Positions 19,178 to 27,671 are shown, numbered from the stretch's first letter. The stretch is DNA of 54,949 nt from Parafrankia sp. EUN1f (GCF_000177675.1 NZ_ADGX01000054.1:1-54949), one strand, 5' to 3'. The notes: generated by a model not told the origin, from the letters alone. Numbers and translations: made by a program.

Positions 19178-20075
19178 GCCGCCTGCTGTCGAGCCGCTGG
19201 CGGCGGTGTCTGCCGTGGCGTCGGCCGCTGTGGCCGCGTCGGGGCCGGTGGTGGCGGAGCCGGTTGCGGGGTGGCGGGATCGGCTGCGTCCGTATCGGGC
19301 GGTGTTGGCGTCACGGGCCCGGTCGCAGCTGTCGTATCGGACGAACTTCGTCCTGGATCTGGTCAGTTCGTTGTTGTCGGCGGTGGTCGAGCTGGCCGAG
19401 GTGTGGGTGGTGTTCCATGCGGCGACGCGGCTGGGTGGGTTGGAGTTCCGGCAGATGCTGCTGGTGTTCGGTCTGGCTGATCTGGCGTTCTCGCTGGCGG
19501 ATCTGGTGTTCGGGCATTGTGATCGGCTGCCGACGTATCTGCGGGCGGGCATGTTGGACGTGTTCTATCTGCGGCCGCAGCCGCTGCTGGCGCAGCTGAT
19601 CACCAGTGAGGTGAGTCTGCGGCGGTTGGCGCGGGCGTCGGTGGGGCTGGTCGCGTTGGTGGTGGGGCTGGTGCTGTGTGACATCGACTGGCGGCCGGCG
19701 GCGGTGGTGTTGCTGGTGAGTTCGCTGCTCAGTGGGGTGGCGGTGTTCGCGGCGCTGTTCGTCGCGGCGGGGGGCCTGCAGTTCTTTCTGGTGGATGGTC
19801 GGGAGATGACGAACGCGTTCGTGTACGGGGGGCGGTATGCGGCGACGCAGCCGGCTTCGGTGTGGGGGCGGCCGTTGCGGCTGGTGTTCGGGTTTTTCGT
19901 CCCGATGGCGTTCACGGGGTATCTGCCGGCGCTGGTGTTGTTGGGGTTGCCGGGGCCGGTGTGGTTGCCGGGGTGGCTTGGCTGGTGTGCTCCGGTGGCG
20001 GCGGTCTGGGCGTGGTCGGTGGCGTTGGGGTGCTGGCGTCTGGGTGTTCGGCACTATCAGGGAGGTGGCGGTTGA
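19170..20075 (+). CDS. ABC-2 family exporter permease, second subunit
   Basis: A 301-residue membrane subunit. An Ala/Val-rich N-terminus of about 35 residues is followed by YRAVLASRARSQLSYRTNFV, LADLVFGHCDRLPTYLRAG and MLDVFYLRPQPLLAQL, which match the partner permease family, and about six membrane segments. FVYGGRYAATQPASVWG lies in a conserved loop. The GTG start at 19170 overlaps the first permease by eight bases, and its stop overlaps the ATPase start, so the subunits are made in a fixed order. Partner prediction is strong; the transported compound is not known. Confidence 0.8.
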   Translation: MVEPPAVEPLAAVSAVASAAVAASGPVVAEPVAGWRDRLRPYRAVLASRARSQLSYRTNFVLDLVSSLLSAVVELAEVWVVFHAATRLGGLEFRQMLLVFGLADLAFSLADLVFGHCDRLPTYLRAGMLDVFYLRPQPLLAQLITSEVSLRRLARASVGLVALVVGLVLCDIDWRPAAVVLLVSSLLSGVAVFAALFVAAGGLQFFLVDGREMTNAFVYGGRYAATQPASVWGRPLRLVFGFFVPMAFTGYLPALVLLGLPGPVWLPGWLGWCAPVAAVWAWSVALGCWRLGVRHYQGGGG

Positions 20076-21124
20076 GCGCGGAAGGTCTGCTGCCGCGGGC
20101 GCGGGGCTCGGCGGAGGTGCCGGCCGCCACCGGAGAGACCGTGGTGGAGACGGTCGGGTTGACGAGGCGGTTCACCGTTCGTGAGGGGGTGCGGCGCCGG
20201 CAGGTGAGCGCGGTCGAGGACCTCACGGTGCGGATCGGTGCGGGTGAGGCGGTCGGGTACATCGGTGCGAACGGTGCCGGGAAGTCGACGACGATCAAGA
20301 TGTTGGCGGGGATCCTGGTGCCGACGGCGGGCACCGTGCGCACATGTGGGTTGCGTCCGGTGAAGGATCGGCGGCGGCTGGCCCGTCAGATCGGGGTGGT
20401 GTTCGGTCAGCGGTCGCAGCTGTGGTGGGACCTTCCGGTGTGGGAGTCGTTGCGGATTCTGGCGGCTATTCATGCGCTGCCGGCGGCGCGGCGGCGGGCG
20501 CGGACGGATGAGCTGGTGGAGCGGTTGGAGATGGCGGAGTTCTGGTCCGTCCCGGTGCGTCAGCTGTCGTTGGGGCAGCGGATGCGGGCGGAGATCGCCG
20601 CGGCGTTGCTGCACTCCCCCCGGCTGGTGATTCTGGATGAGCCGACGATCGGGCTGGATGTGCTGTCGAAGCAGCGGTTGCGGGAGTTCCTCGTCGAGGA
20701 GCGGGCGGCGTATGGGACGACGTTGCTGTTGACGACGCATGACATGGGTGATGTGGCGCGGCTGTGTGAGCGGGTGCTGGTGATCGACCATGGGCGGTTG
20801 GCGTTCGATGGTGCGTTGGCGGGTCTGGCGGGGGCGGCGGGGGCGGATCGGGTGCTGGTGGTTGACCTCGCGGAGCCGGCGGCGGATCTGGAGGTGGCGG
20901 GTGTGGTGGCGGCGCGGCATCTGGGAAGTGAGGGTCGTGGTCTGCGTCAGCGGTTGGCGTTCGACGCGGAGGCGACGACCGCGGCGCGGGTGCTGGCGGC
21001 GGTGTCGGCGCTGGTGGAGGTGGTGGATTTCCGGGTGGAGGAGCCGGATATCGAGGATGTGGTTCGTCGTCTCTATGCGGCGACGCGTCACCCGCCTGAC
21101 GCCCCGGCGGCCAGACGTTCATAG
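20072..21124 (+). CDS. ABC exporter ATPase of the two-permease ABC-2 family
   Basis: A 350-residue ATPase. Walker A is GANGAGKST (about residue 68), the Q-loop is VVFGQRSQLWWDLP, the signature is QLSLGQRMRAE, and Walker B is LVILDEPTIGLD, followed by TTHDMGDVARLC. WWDLP after the Q-loop and SLGQRMR are typical of COG4586 ATPases. The start is a TTG at 20072 that overlaps the permease stop (TTGA) and has GGGAGG six bases upstream; no ATG or GTG in frame fits as well. The C-terminal 110 residues form a small extra domain. With the two preceding permeases it makes one exporter. Confidence 0.85.
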   Translation: MSAEGLLPRARGSAEVPAATGETVVETVGLTRRFTVREGVRRRQVSAVEDLTVRIGAGEAVGYIGANGAGKSTTIKMLAGILVPTAGTVRTCGLRPVKDRRRLARQIGVVFGQRSQLWWDLPVWESLRILAAIHALPAARRRARTDELVERLEMAEFWSVPVRQLSLGQRMRAEIAAALLHSPRLVILDEPTIGLDVLSKQRLREFLVEERAAYGTTLLLTTHDMGDVARLCERVLVIDHGRLAFDGALAGLAGAAGADRVLVVDLAEPAADLEVAGVVAARHLGSEGRGLRQRLAFDAEATTAARVLAAVSALVEVVDFRVEEPDIEDVVRRLYAATRHPPDAPAARRS

Positions 21125-21238
21125 CCGGAGGATCGTCTGCGCCGAGCTGTTGTCCGGGGTTTGGTGAACCGCTACGTGTGACCGTGCGTCTGTATCGCCA
21201 TGGGAACCTGTCTGGTCGGTGTTTCGCGTCGGTTTGCC

Positions 21239-22372
21239 ATGACCTGGCGGGCCGCTGTTTCCTGCTGCCGCGGCCCGCACGGACGGCACGGCCGGCGGCG
21301 TGGCCTGCGCGCGATGGTGTGGGTGCCAGTCGCGGTGCTGCTGGTCGGCGGTCTGGCCGTGGCGTGTGCGCCGGCGGGCGGCGATGTGACGGGCCGGCGT
21401 GGGCCGGAAGCCGCGGCATCAGGCGACCATGGGGCAGGCGAGGTGTCGGAGGTGTCGGAGGCGGGGTGGCGGTCGGAGTCGTTTCGGGACATGGTGGTGG
21501 AGGTCCCGGCCTCGTGGGAGCCCGCGCCGGCGCCGGGCAGCGACTGGTGCGCCGCGGTCGAGGGCCGGCGGGCTGCCTTTCCCGCCACGCCCTATGTCGA
21601 CGGTGAAGGTCCTTACCGGGCCGTGATGACGATTGGCTGCCCGGGCGGTGGGGAGGGGCCGGACCTGCATGGCGGCGGTGTGCCTCGTGAGTACTGGTCG
21701 CCGCACGTCTGGTTCGCCGCCACGCCCACTGCGGGCGGGGTCGAGGAGGTGCCGGACGGGCGGGTCAGTGCGCATGGCTGGACCCGTCTCGTCCGCACGG
21801 TGGGCTCGGCGAAGGTGTTCGTCCTGACGGATGAGGCGCACCTCGACGACGCCGAGCGGATCATCGCCTCCGCGCGCCGGGTAGCGGTCGACGATCATGG
21901 CTGTGCTGTCAGTTCGCCGATCCAGGCCGGCGGGTTCGTCCGCCCAGGCGCGCCGTTCGATGTGGCCCGGCTCGACGCGGTGGACACGGTCGCGGTCTGC
22001 CATTACGACCTGAACAGCCCGGTGGGTAGCCCCGGGCTGTTGGCGTCCCGTGAGCTCGGCGGGGCCGAGGCCACCGCGCTGCTGGCGGCGATCAGGGCGG
22101 CGCCGGTCGGTGGTGGTCCGGACACGCCGGGGACCTGTGTGCAGGACATGTGGGGGAACACCGCGATCGTGCTTCGTCTGACGGTGGGCGGGTCAACCCA
22201 CGAGGCCTACGTCTACTTCGACTGGTGTTTCGGTAACGGCATCGATGACGGAACCAGGCTGCGGGCGCTGACCACCGGCAACTGCGCTCCGCTGTGGTCG
22301 GGACGGATCACGCAGTCAGCCGGAAGTGCGGCGCCGTTCCAGGTCTGCCATCCCGACAGCCGCCGTCGGTGA
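21239..22372 (+). CDS. Predicted lipoprotein of unknown function
   Basis: About 377 residues. A basic N-terminus (RGPHGRHGRRRGLRAM) precedes a hydrophobic segment VWVPVAVLLVGG and a lipobox-like LAVAC, so the protein is probably anchored on the outer face of the membrane. The mature part contains several cysteines (for example DWCAAV, IGCPGG, VCHYDLNSP, GTCVQDMWGN, FDWCFGNG), suggesting disulphides in two related lobes. I do not recognise a family. The ATG at 21239 gives a sensible signal peptide; an ATG at 21200 is also in frame. It follows the ABC exporter by 114 bases or less, and cotranscription is possible. Confidence 0.7.
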   Translation: MTWRAAVSCCRGPHGRHGRRRGLRAMVWVPVAVLLVGGLAVACAPAGGDVTGRRGPEAAASGDHGAGEVSEVSEAGWRSESFRDMVVEVPASWEPAPAPGSDWCAAVEGRRAAFPATPYVDGEGPYRAVMTIGCPGGGEGPDLHGGGVPREYWSPHVWFAATPTAGGVEEVPDGRVSAHGWTRLVRTVGSAKVFVLTDEAHLDDAERIIASARRVAVDDHGCAVSSPIQAGGFVRPGAPFDVARLDAVDTVAVCHYDLNSPVGSPGLLASRELGGAEATALLAAIRAAPVGGGPDTPGTCVQDMWGNTAIVLRLTVGGSTHEAYVYFDWCFGNGIDDGTRLRALTTGNCAPLWSGRITQSAGSAAPFQVCHPDSRRR

Positions 22373-22450
22373 GCTCGGATGGGGACCAGCCGACGACATC
22401 CGGCTATGAAGGCGGTAGAGCCGGTAGGGCTGATGTGGGAAGGTTGTTCG

Positions 22451-23146
22451 TCACTCGGGCCAGCGCAGGACGTGGGGTGCCTCTGGTAGTTCGTGGTCGA
22501 TCAGTCCGTGGGCGTGCTCCCGAGGTGCGGCGGAGGCCTGGTAGAGCTGTTGGCCGGGCAGGTAGCGCGCCTCGTAGCGTTCGCGGACGGTGGCGGGCGA
22601 GCCGAACAGGGCGACGTCGCGCTGCAGTGCGCGGCGTAGCGACTCGGCGGGGCTGATCTGGAGGAACACGGTGAGGTCCCAGCAGCTGCGTAGCTGGTCG
22701 CGGAGGAGGAAGACGCCGTCGACGATGAGGACGGCGTCGCTCGGTGCTTCGCGGGCGGGGCTGTCGAGTGGGGAGTCGTGGAGATGGTCGAACGCGGCCG
22801 TGCGGTAGCGCCGGTCACCGGCGGGGCTCAGTGGGTCCAGGAGATGGCGTCGTAGGGCGGTGTAGTCGAACGCGTCGAGGAAGTAGCCCTGCGGGGACAG
22901 CGACCCGCGGCGGCGACGCGTGGTCTGAGGCTGGTGGAAGCCGTCGACGCTGGCGCGGATGACGGGTCGACCTCGGTCGGTCAGGATGCCCGCGAGTTCG
23001 TCCGCCAGCGTCGTCTTGCCGGCAGCGTCAGGGCCGTCGATCGCGACGCGCAGCACCCGGTCCGGGCATGTGCCCAGCAGCAGGTCGGCGAGCGAGCTCA
23101 CGACGCGGTCGCGGGGGGAAGGTTCCGAAGCAGGATCGTTGATCAT
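22451..23146 (-). CDS. Uridine-kinase-like P-loop kinase
   Basis: A 231-residue P-loop protein. Walker A is AIDGPDAAGKTTLADEL (about residues 34-50), followed by VIRASVDGFHQPQ, which matches the substrate lid of uridine/pantothenate-type kinases, and SDAVLIVDGVFLLR as the Walker B equivalent. SLRRALQRDVALFG and YLPGQQLY fit the base-binding region. The ATG at 23146 is the start. Actinobacterial proteins of this type are annotated as uridine kinase, but the true substrate is often untested. It is divergent from the second P-loop gene, with 330 bases between. Confidence 0.8.
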   Translation of the reverse strand: MINDPASEPSPRDRVVSSLADLLLGTCPDRVLRVAIDGPDAAGKTTLADELAGILTDRGRPVIRASVDGFHQPQTTRRRRGSLSPQGYFLDAFDYTALRRHLLDPLSPAGDRRYRTAAFDHLHDSPLDSPAREAPSDAVLIVDGVFLLRDQLRSCWDLTVFLQISPAESLRRALQRDVALFGSPATVRERYEARYLPGQQLYQASAAPREHAHGLIDHELPEAPHVLRWPE

Positions 23147-23280
23147 GTGACGTGACGGTAGCGAGGAATCGCCCGGTCATCGGCTGTGCGTCGGGCGGTT
23201 CGACGGCGGGCCCGCTCGGGTGGAGCTGGAGCGGCTCTTCTTCCTGCGCGGCTCTGCGCCGTGTCGGCTACGGTGAACGC

Positions 23281-23322
23281 ATGTGCTGCTGCGCTGCTAT
23301 GACCACCCGGACCGCCGTCTAG
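23281..23322 (+). CDS. Candidate cysteine-rich leader peptide (13 codons)
   Basis: ATG-TGC-TGC-TGC-GCT-GCT starts a 13-residue ORF (MCCCAAMTTRTAV) ending at TAG. TACGGT at 23269-23274 is a fair -10 box that would start the transcript on the ATG. A GC-rich hairpin (23334-23355, core CCGCGGT/ACCGCGG) follows 11 bases later, then the kinase gene at 23477. Actinobacteria are known to use leaderless poly-cysteine upstream ORFs for cysteine-responsive attenuation, and three consecutive Cys codons fit that pattern. No good -35 is visible. The rest of the 23147-23476 gap shows no gene. Confidence 0.45.
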   Translation: MCCCAAMTTRTAV

Positions 23323-23476
23323 CGGCGGTACCAGGGCCGCGGTGACCGCGGTCCCGATGTCTGACCCGAGCCGGGCGGGCATCGCTGTGGCGTACCGCCC
23401 GATCGGTGTCCCCGCTGGCAGCCGTGTACGCGTTCAACGCTGCGCTGCCGGCTCGTCCTGCCTGATCAGGGGATTC

Positions 23477-24124
23477 ATGTCAGCGCCACAGCGATCCGAC
23501 GCAAAGGCACAGCGCCAGGAACCCTTCCCACGACCGTCCGCGACGGTACCCGCGGAGCGGCAGCTCGGCCTGTTCACGGAGCCCGATCCGCGCACTGTCA
23601 CGATGATTCTGATGGTCGGTCTTCCCGGTTCCGGGAAGACCACCCGAGCCAGGCAGCTCGCCGCGGCGCACCGGGCGCTGCGGCTGACCCCGGATCACTG
23701 GATGATCCCGCTGTTCGGTGAACCGATGGCCGACGGCAAGCGTTTCGTGCTCGAGGGGCGGCTTGTCTCGATCGCCCTGCAGGCGCTGCGGCTGGGAACC
23801 AGCGTCGTACTCGACTACGGGCTGTGGGGCCGCGACGAACGCTCGGCGCTGCGCTGGCTGGCACGGTCGGCCGGGGCCGCCAGTGAAATGGTCTATCTTC
23901 CCGTGGACACTGACACCCAGCTCGCCCGGATCGCACACCGTCAGGCCACAGCACCGCACCAGACATTCCCGATGAGCGCCTCCGACGTGGACCGATGGCG
24001 TGAGCAGTTCCAGGTACCGGACGCCGCCGAGCTCGACGGCGGCGAGATTCCCGGCCCCCCGCCCGGCTGGCCGGACTGGGCGCAGTGGGCGGCCGAGCAC
24101 TGGCCTACCTGCACCGACAGCTAG
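23477..24124 (+). CDS. AAA_33-type P-loop kinase
   Basis: A 215-residue P-loop protein. Walker A is MVGLPGSGKTTRARQLA (about residue 48). LTPDHWMIPLFGEP and VVLDYGLWGRDERS resemble small-molecule kinases of the AAA_33 group (polynucleotide-kinase or zeta-toxin-like). No partner antitoxin is visible, so a toxin role is not supported. The ATG at 23477 follows AGGGG by three bases. A possible Cys-rich leader peptide and hairpin lie upstream, hinting at attenuation. The substrate is unknown. Confidence 0.78.
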   Translation: MSAPQRSDAKAQRQEPFPRPSATVPAERQLGLFTEPDPRTVTMILMVGLPGSGKTTRARQLAAAHRALRLTPDHWMIPLFGEPMADGKRFVLEGRLVSIALQALRLGTSVVLDYGLWGRDERSALRWLARSAGAASEMVYLPVDTDTQLARIAHRQATAPHQTFPMSASDVDRWREQFQVPDAAELDGGEIPGPPPGWPDWAQWAAEHWPTCTDS

Positions 24125-24324
24125 TAGCCGTCACCGACCAGGCACCGCGGCGAAGCCGGACGGTTCCTGCGTGGGGTCTGCCACCGTGTCACGGTCGACG
24201 CCGGCCCGGAGGTTTGTTCGACGTTGTCGATCGGGTAGTCGGGCTCATCGGCTCGACCCGGTGCTCGGTCTTCGGTGTCTGTGTAGCCGTCGGCGTCGAC
24301 TCAGAGCCGACATCTACGCCCTCC

Positions 24325-24349
24325 TTGACAAATTTTTTGTCGGTAGGAT
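24325..24349 (+). promoter_or_regulatory. ArsR-type operator and promoter region
   Basis: A perfect inverted repeat GACAAA-TTT-TTTGTC lies at 24327-24341 and overlaps a consensus -35 (TTGACA, 24325-24330). TAGGAT (24344-24349) could be a -10 for a transcript that begins just before the ATG at 24359, although its distance from TTGACA (13 bases) is too short for both to be used together. The site is well placed for autorepression by the ArsR-like protein. Confidence 0.6.
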
Positions 24350-24358
24350 TCTCGGTGC

Positions 24359-24985
24359 ATGCTGGACGTGGCGGTGATCGAGGAGACGGGTGCGGCGGAG
24401 GCGTCGCTGGACCCGGTGCGGGCGCGGCTGCTGGCCGCGCTGGCGGTGCCGGGGTCGGCGACGACGCTGGCCGCGCAGACGGGGCTGACCAGGCAGAAGG
24501 TCAACTACCATCTGCGTGCGCTGGAGGCTCACGGGCTGGTCGAGCTGGTCGAGGAGCGCCGTAAGGGCAACTGCACCGAACGGGTCCTGCAGGCGACGGC
24601 CCGCTCGTATGTCATCTCACCCAGCGCCCTGGCCGACGTCGCTCCCGACCCGGACCGGTCCCGGGACCAGACGTCGGCGCGGTGGCTGATCGCGCTGGCG
24701 GCCCGGCTCATCCGGGAGGTCGGCGAGATGCTCGCCGGTGCCACGGCGGCACGCAAGCAGCTCGCGACGTTCGCGGTGGACAGCGAGATCCGGTTCGGCT
24801 CGGCGGCGGACCGGGCCGCGTTCGCGGCGGAGCTGTCCGACGCCGTCACCGCCCTGGTCAGCCGCTACCACGACGCCGCGGCGCCGGGCGGGCGGCCGCA
24901 CCGGCTGGTGATCGCCCTGCATCCCAGCCTGAAACCCCCGGGTGTACCGCCGGCGCACGCACCGGACGACGCCGCCACGCCCTGA
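24359..24985 (+). CDS. ArsR-like winged-helix regulator
   Basis: A 208-residue regulator. The wHTH spans about residues 15-85: DPVRARLLAALAVPGSATTL, then the recognition helix region TGLTRQKVNYHLRALEAHGL and the wing VELVEERRKGNCTERV. The C-terminal 120 residues are helical and lack a metal-binding cysteine pair, so metal sensing is unlikely. Similar regulators commonly sit upstream of dihydrofolate-reductase-like and SRPBCC genes, as here. The operator at 24327 and the tight downstream spacing point to autoregulation of a three-gene operon. Confidence 0.85.
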   Translation: MLDVAVIEETGAAEASLDPVRARLLAALAVPGSATTLAAQTGLTRQKVNYHLRALEAHGLVELVEERRKGNCTERVLQATARSYVISPSALADVAPDPDRSRDQTSARWLIALAARLIREVGEMLAGATAARKQLATFAVDSEIRFGSAADRAAFAAELSDAVTALVSRYHDAAAPGGRPHRLVIALHPSLKPPGVPPAHAPDDAATP

Positions 24986-25049
24986 CCGACAAACCGACAA
25001 TCTGCGACGCAGCCGCGTCGCAGGCGCACCCCTCACCAGGAGAACTCTG

Positions 25050-25613
25050 ATGCGCACCCTGATCGTGACCTCTTTCGTCTCCGTCGACGGCGTCATGGAG
25101 GCGCCCGGCGGGGAGTCCGGTTACCGCAACACCGGCTGGACCTTCAAGGACATCGACTTCGACCCCGCCGCCTACGAGATCAAGGGTCGTGAGCAGGAGG
25201 AGACCACCGCCCTGCTGCTGGGCCGCACCAGCTACGAGGCGTTCGCCCCGGTCTGGCCGACGATGGACGACTTCGCCGGCTACAACGCGATGCCCCGCTA
25301 CGTCGTGTCGACCACCCTCACCGCCGACGACGAGCGGTGGCCGGCGACGATCCTGCGTTCGGTCGACGACGTCGCCGCGCTCAAGGAGACCGACGGCGGG
25401 CCGATCGCCGTGCACGGCAGTGCGACGCTCGGCGCGAGCCTCGCCGACGCCGGCCTGGTGGACCGCTACCACCTGCTGGTGTTCCCGGTGCTGCTCGGTG
25501 CCGGCCGGCGCCTGTTCTCCGCCGCGGACAAGGACAAGACCATGCTGAAGCTCGTCGAGTTCGCCGCCTACGGCAACGGTGTCCAGAAGCAGGTCTTCGA
25601 CGTCGTACGCTGA
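25050..25613 (+). CDS. RibD_C / dihydrofolate-reductase-like protein
   Basis: A 187-residue NADPH-dependent reductase of the RibD C-terminal family. It begins MRTLIVTSFVSVDGVMEAPG, has LLLGRTSYEAFAPVWPTM (the dinucleotide-binding strand and helix) and a C-terminal block LVDRYHLLVFPVLLGAGRRL. The ATG at 25050 follows AGGAG. The gene lies 64 bases after the ArsR gene and 30 bases before the SRPBCC gene on the same strand. Members are seldom characterised; reduction of a small molecule is the general expectation. Confidence 0.85.
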   Translation: MRTLIVTSFVSVDGVMEAPGGESGYRNTGWTFKDIDFDPAAYEIKGREQEETTALLLGRTSYEAFAPVWPTMDDFAGYNAMPRYVVSTTLTADDERWPATILRSVDDVAALKETDGGPIAVHGSATLGASLADAGLVDRYHLLVFPVLLGAGRRLFSAADKDKTMLKLVEFAAYGNGVQKQVFDVVR

Positions 25614-25643
25614 GCCCGCCTGATCACCTGGAGGAGAACAGTC

Positions 25644-26408
25644 ATGTCCGAGTCCGACGCCGTGGACGATCCGCGCCGGTCGTCCGCGGCGGGTGCCGGG
25701 CGCGAGTTCGCGATCGAGCGCGAGCTGGAGGTCGAGGCGAGCCCGCAGGACTACTGGGATGCGGTCACCAGCGGGAACGCGGGCTGGCTGTGGCCCACAC
25801 CCCCACCGGAGCCCAGGGTCGGTGGCGCCGTGGCCGGCGGCGGGACGGTGCGCGCCTGGGAGCCGCCGCACCATCTGGTCCTGCGCCATGACGGGCCGGA
25901 CGGCTGGTTCAACCAGCTCGAGCACATCGTCGAGGCCCGCGACGGCGGCACGACGTGGGTGCGGTACGTGCACAGCGGCGTGTTCGTCGACGACTGGGAC
26001 AACCAGTACGACGGTGCCGCCGCGCACACCGACTTCTACCTGCACACCCTGGCCCAGTACGTCCGGGACTACACCGGTCGCCCGGCTGCCTGGGTGAACG
26101 TGGACGCGCCGGCGGTGTCGCTGGCGGGCGGGTTCGCGGTGCTGCGCCGCGCGGCGGGTCTCACCGATGTGCGCCCCGGCGACCGGGCGACCCTCAACCT
26201 GCCCGGCCTGGACCCGCTGGAGGTGACCGTCGACTATGTGGCGCCGCATTTCCTGGGCCTGCACACCGCCGACGCGATGTTCCGGGTGTTCGGCCGGGAC
26301 GCGTTCGGCGCACCGGTGGCCGTCGTCGCCCATCTGTTCGCCGCGGACGCCGACCCGGGTGCGGTCGAAAGTGCGCTGCGTACCTGGCTCGGTGAGATCT
26401 TCGCCTGA
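25644..26408 (+). CDS. SRPBCC (START/AHSA1-like) domain protein
   Basis: A 254-residue protein. Residues about 20-140 form an AHSA1-type SRPBCC fold: FAIERELEVEASPQDYWDAV at the start, RAWEPPHHLVLRH, then TTWVRYVHSGVF and a C-terminal helix (HTDFYLHTLAQYVRDY). Such folds bind hydrophobic ligands. The C-terminal part (TVDYVAPHFLGLHTADAMFR) is a further beta-rich segment, also of SRPBCC character. GGAGGAG lies seven bases before the ATG. It is the last gene of the ArsR operon and converges on the PLP enzyme 14 bases away. Confidence 0.82.
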   Translation: MSESDAVDDPRRSSAAGAGREFAIERELEVEASPQDYWDAVTSGNAGWLWPTPPPEPRVGGAVAGGGTVRAWEPPHHLVLRHDGPDGWFNQLEHIVEARDGGTTWVRYVHSGVFVDDWDNQYDGAAAHTDFYLHTLAQYVRDYTGRPAAWVNVDAPAVSLAGGFAVLRRAAGLTDVRPGDRATLNLPGLDPLEVTVDYVAPHFLGLHTADAMFRVFGRDAFGAPVAVVAHLFAADADPGAVESALRTWLGEIFA

Positions 26409-26422
26409 TCCGCCGAGGCGGG

Positions 26423-27376
26423 TCAGCTCCCGGCCGGAGCAGCCCGGTCGGGCGGGTCGGCGCACCGGCCGGTGATGACCGCGACGACCGTCGACCCGGG
26501 TGCGATCCGCCCGTCACCGGCCATCGCGAAGATCCCGTGCAGCATTTTCGCGACGTAGACCCAGTCCAGTACCACGCCATGGCGGTCGGCGAAGTCGGCG
26601 ATGAACCCGTCGAGGGTGGCGCTGCGGCGGGCGTAGCCACCGCAGTGGAAGTCCTCGACGACGGTCCAGTTCGCCGACACCGCGCCGAAGGTCGCCTGCT
26701 GCAGGGCGGCGACGTCGCCGGGCAGGAACCCGCCGCGCAGCACCGCCACCCCCACCGCGCGCCGCCGGCGGCCCGCGGGTTCCGCGAGGCCGGCGGCGAG
26801 ACCGGCGAGGGTCCCACCGGTGCCGGCCGGGACGAACACCACGTCCACGTCGGGGACCTGGGTGAGGAGCTCGGCGGCCAGCTCGGCGCAGCCGCGCACC
26901 GCCAGCGTGTTGCTGCCGCCTTCGGGAAGCAGGTAGAACCGGCCGAACCGGTCGTGCAGCTCGGCGTGCAACGCCGGGTCGTCGCGGGAGCGGTACCGGG
27001 TCCGGTCCAGGTAGCTCAGGCGCATCCCCCGCGCCGCGGCGGTGGCCAGCACCGGGTTGAGCGGGTGGTGTTCCTCCCCGCGGATCATCCCGATCGTCGC
27101 GAATCCCAGATGCCAGCCGGCGGCCGCGGTCGCGGCGATGTGGTTCGAGTACGCCCCGCCGAACGTCAGCAGGGTGTCATGGTCGGCGTCGGTGGCCGCG
27201 GTCAGGTTGTGGGTGAGCTTGCGCCACTTGTTCCCCGGGACGTCGGGGTGGATCAGGTCGTCCCGTTTCAGTAGCAGGCGCACATCGCGTGCGGTGAGGC
27301 GTTCGTCGGCCACCTCGACCACAGGTGAGGGCAGCCGCGGCACCAGCCCCGGCCCGGCCGGGCGGTGTCGTCCCAT
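26423..27376 (-). CDS. PLP-dependent D-cysteine desulfhydrase / ACC-deaminase family protein
   Basis: A 317-residue fold-type II PLP enzyme. The cofactor lysine is in GNKWRKLTHN (about residue 52) and the substrate loop is TFGGAYSNHIAATAAAG. The phosphate-binding region is VPAGTGGTLAGLAAGL. The family breaks down D-cysteine or 1-aminocyclopropane-1-carboxylate; the sequence alone does not separate the two. I chose the ATG at 27376. About 295 bases between this gene and the next (27377-27671) hold only a doubtful short ORF. Confidence 0.82.
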   Translation of the reverse strand: MGRHRPAGPGLVPRLPSPVVEVADERLTARDVRLLLKRDDLIHPDVPGNKWRKLTHNLTAATDADHDTLLTFGGAYSNHIAATAAAGWHLGFATIGMIRGEEHHPLNPVLATAAARGMRLSYLDRTRYRSRDDPALHAELHDRFGRFYLLPEGGSNTLAVRGCAELAAELLTQVPDVDVVFVPAGTGGTLAGLAAGLAEPAGRRRRAVGVAVLRGGFLPGDVAALQQATFGAVSANWTVVEDFHCGGYARRSATLDGFIADFADRHGVVLDWVYVAKMLHGIFAMAGDGRIAPGSTVVAVITGRCADPPDRAAPAGS

Positions 27377-27671
27377 CTGCTCACCCACCGGACCAGCCTG
27401 CCACCGCTCACCGACCGCACCGGCGCCGCGTCCATGATCTGGGTGTATTCCGGCGACGGCATGGGTTTCGCGGCTGTCCTGCAGAGCCTGGGGGTGTCGG
27501 TGCTTGATGTCGTCGCGTCGATGCGCAGGCTGGTCCTGCCGCCGGTCGAGGTCGCCCCGTTCACCCGGCCGCAGGTGACCCGCCACCCCCGCCTCTGAGG
27601 CAGAACGCCTCGGGCGGGGGTGGCGGTGGAGGCGGCCACAGCCGGGGTTGCGGCCGGGCCGCCTCCGACGG

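Noticed and set aside
23477-24124. P-loop kinase as a zeta-type toxin of a toxin-antitoxin pair
   Set aside because: No small antitoxin gene precedes it, and the specific zeta-toxin substrate motifs are not evident.
27365-27598. Short plus-strand ORF containing MIWVYSGDGMGFAAVLQSLG
   Set aside because: It has no ribosome-binding site, family resemblance or consistent codon bias. It overlaps the start region of the PLP enzyme gene.
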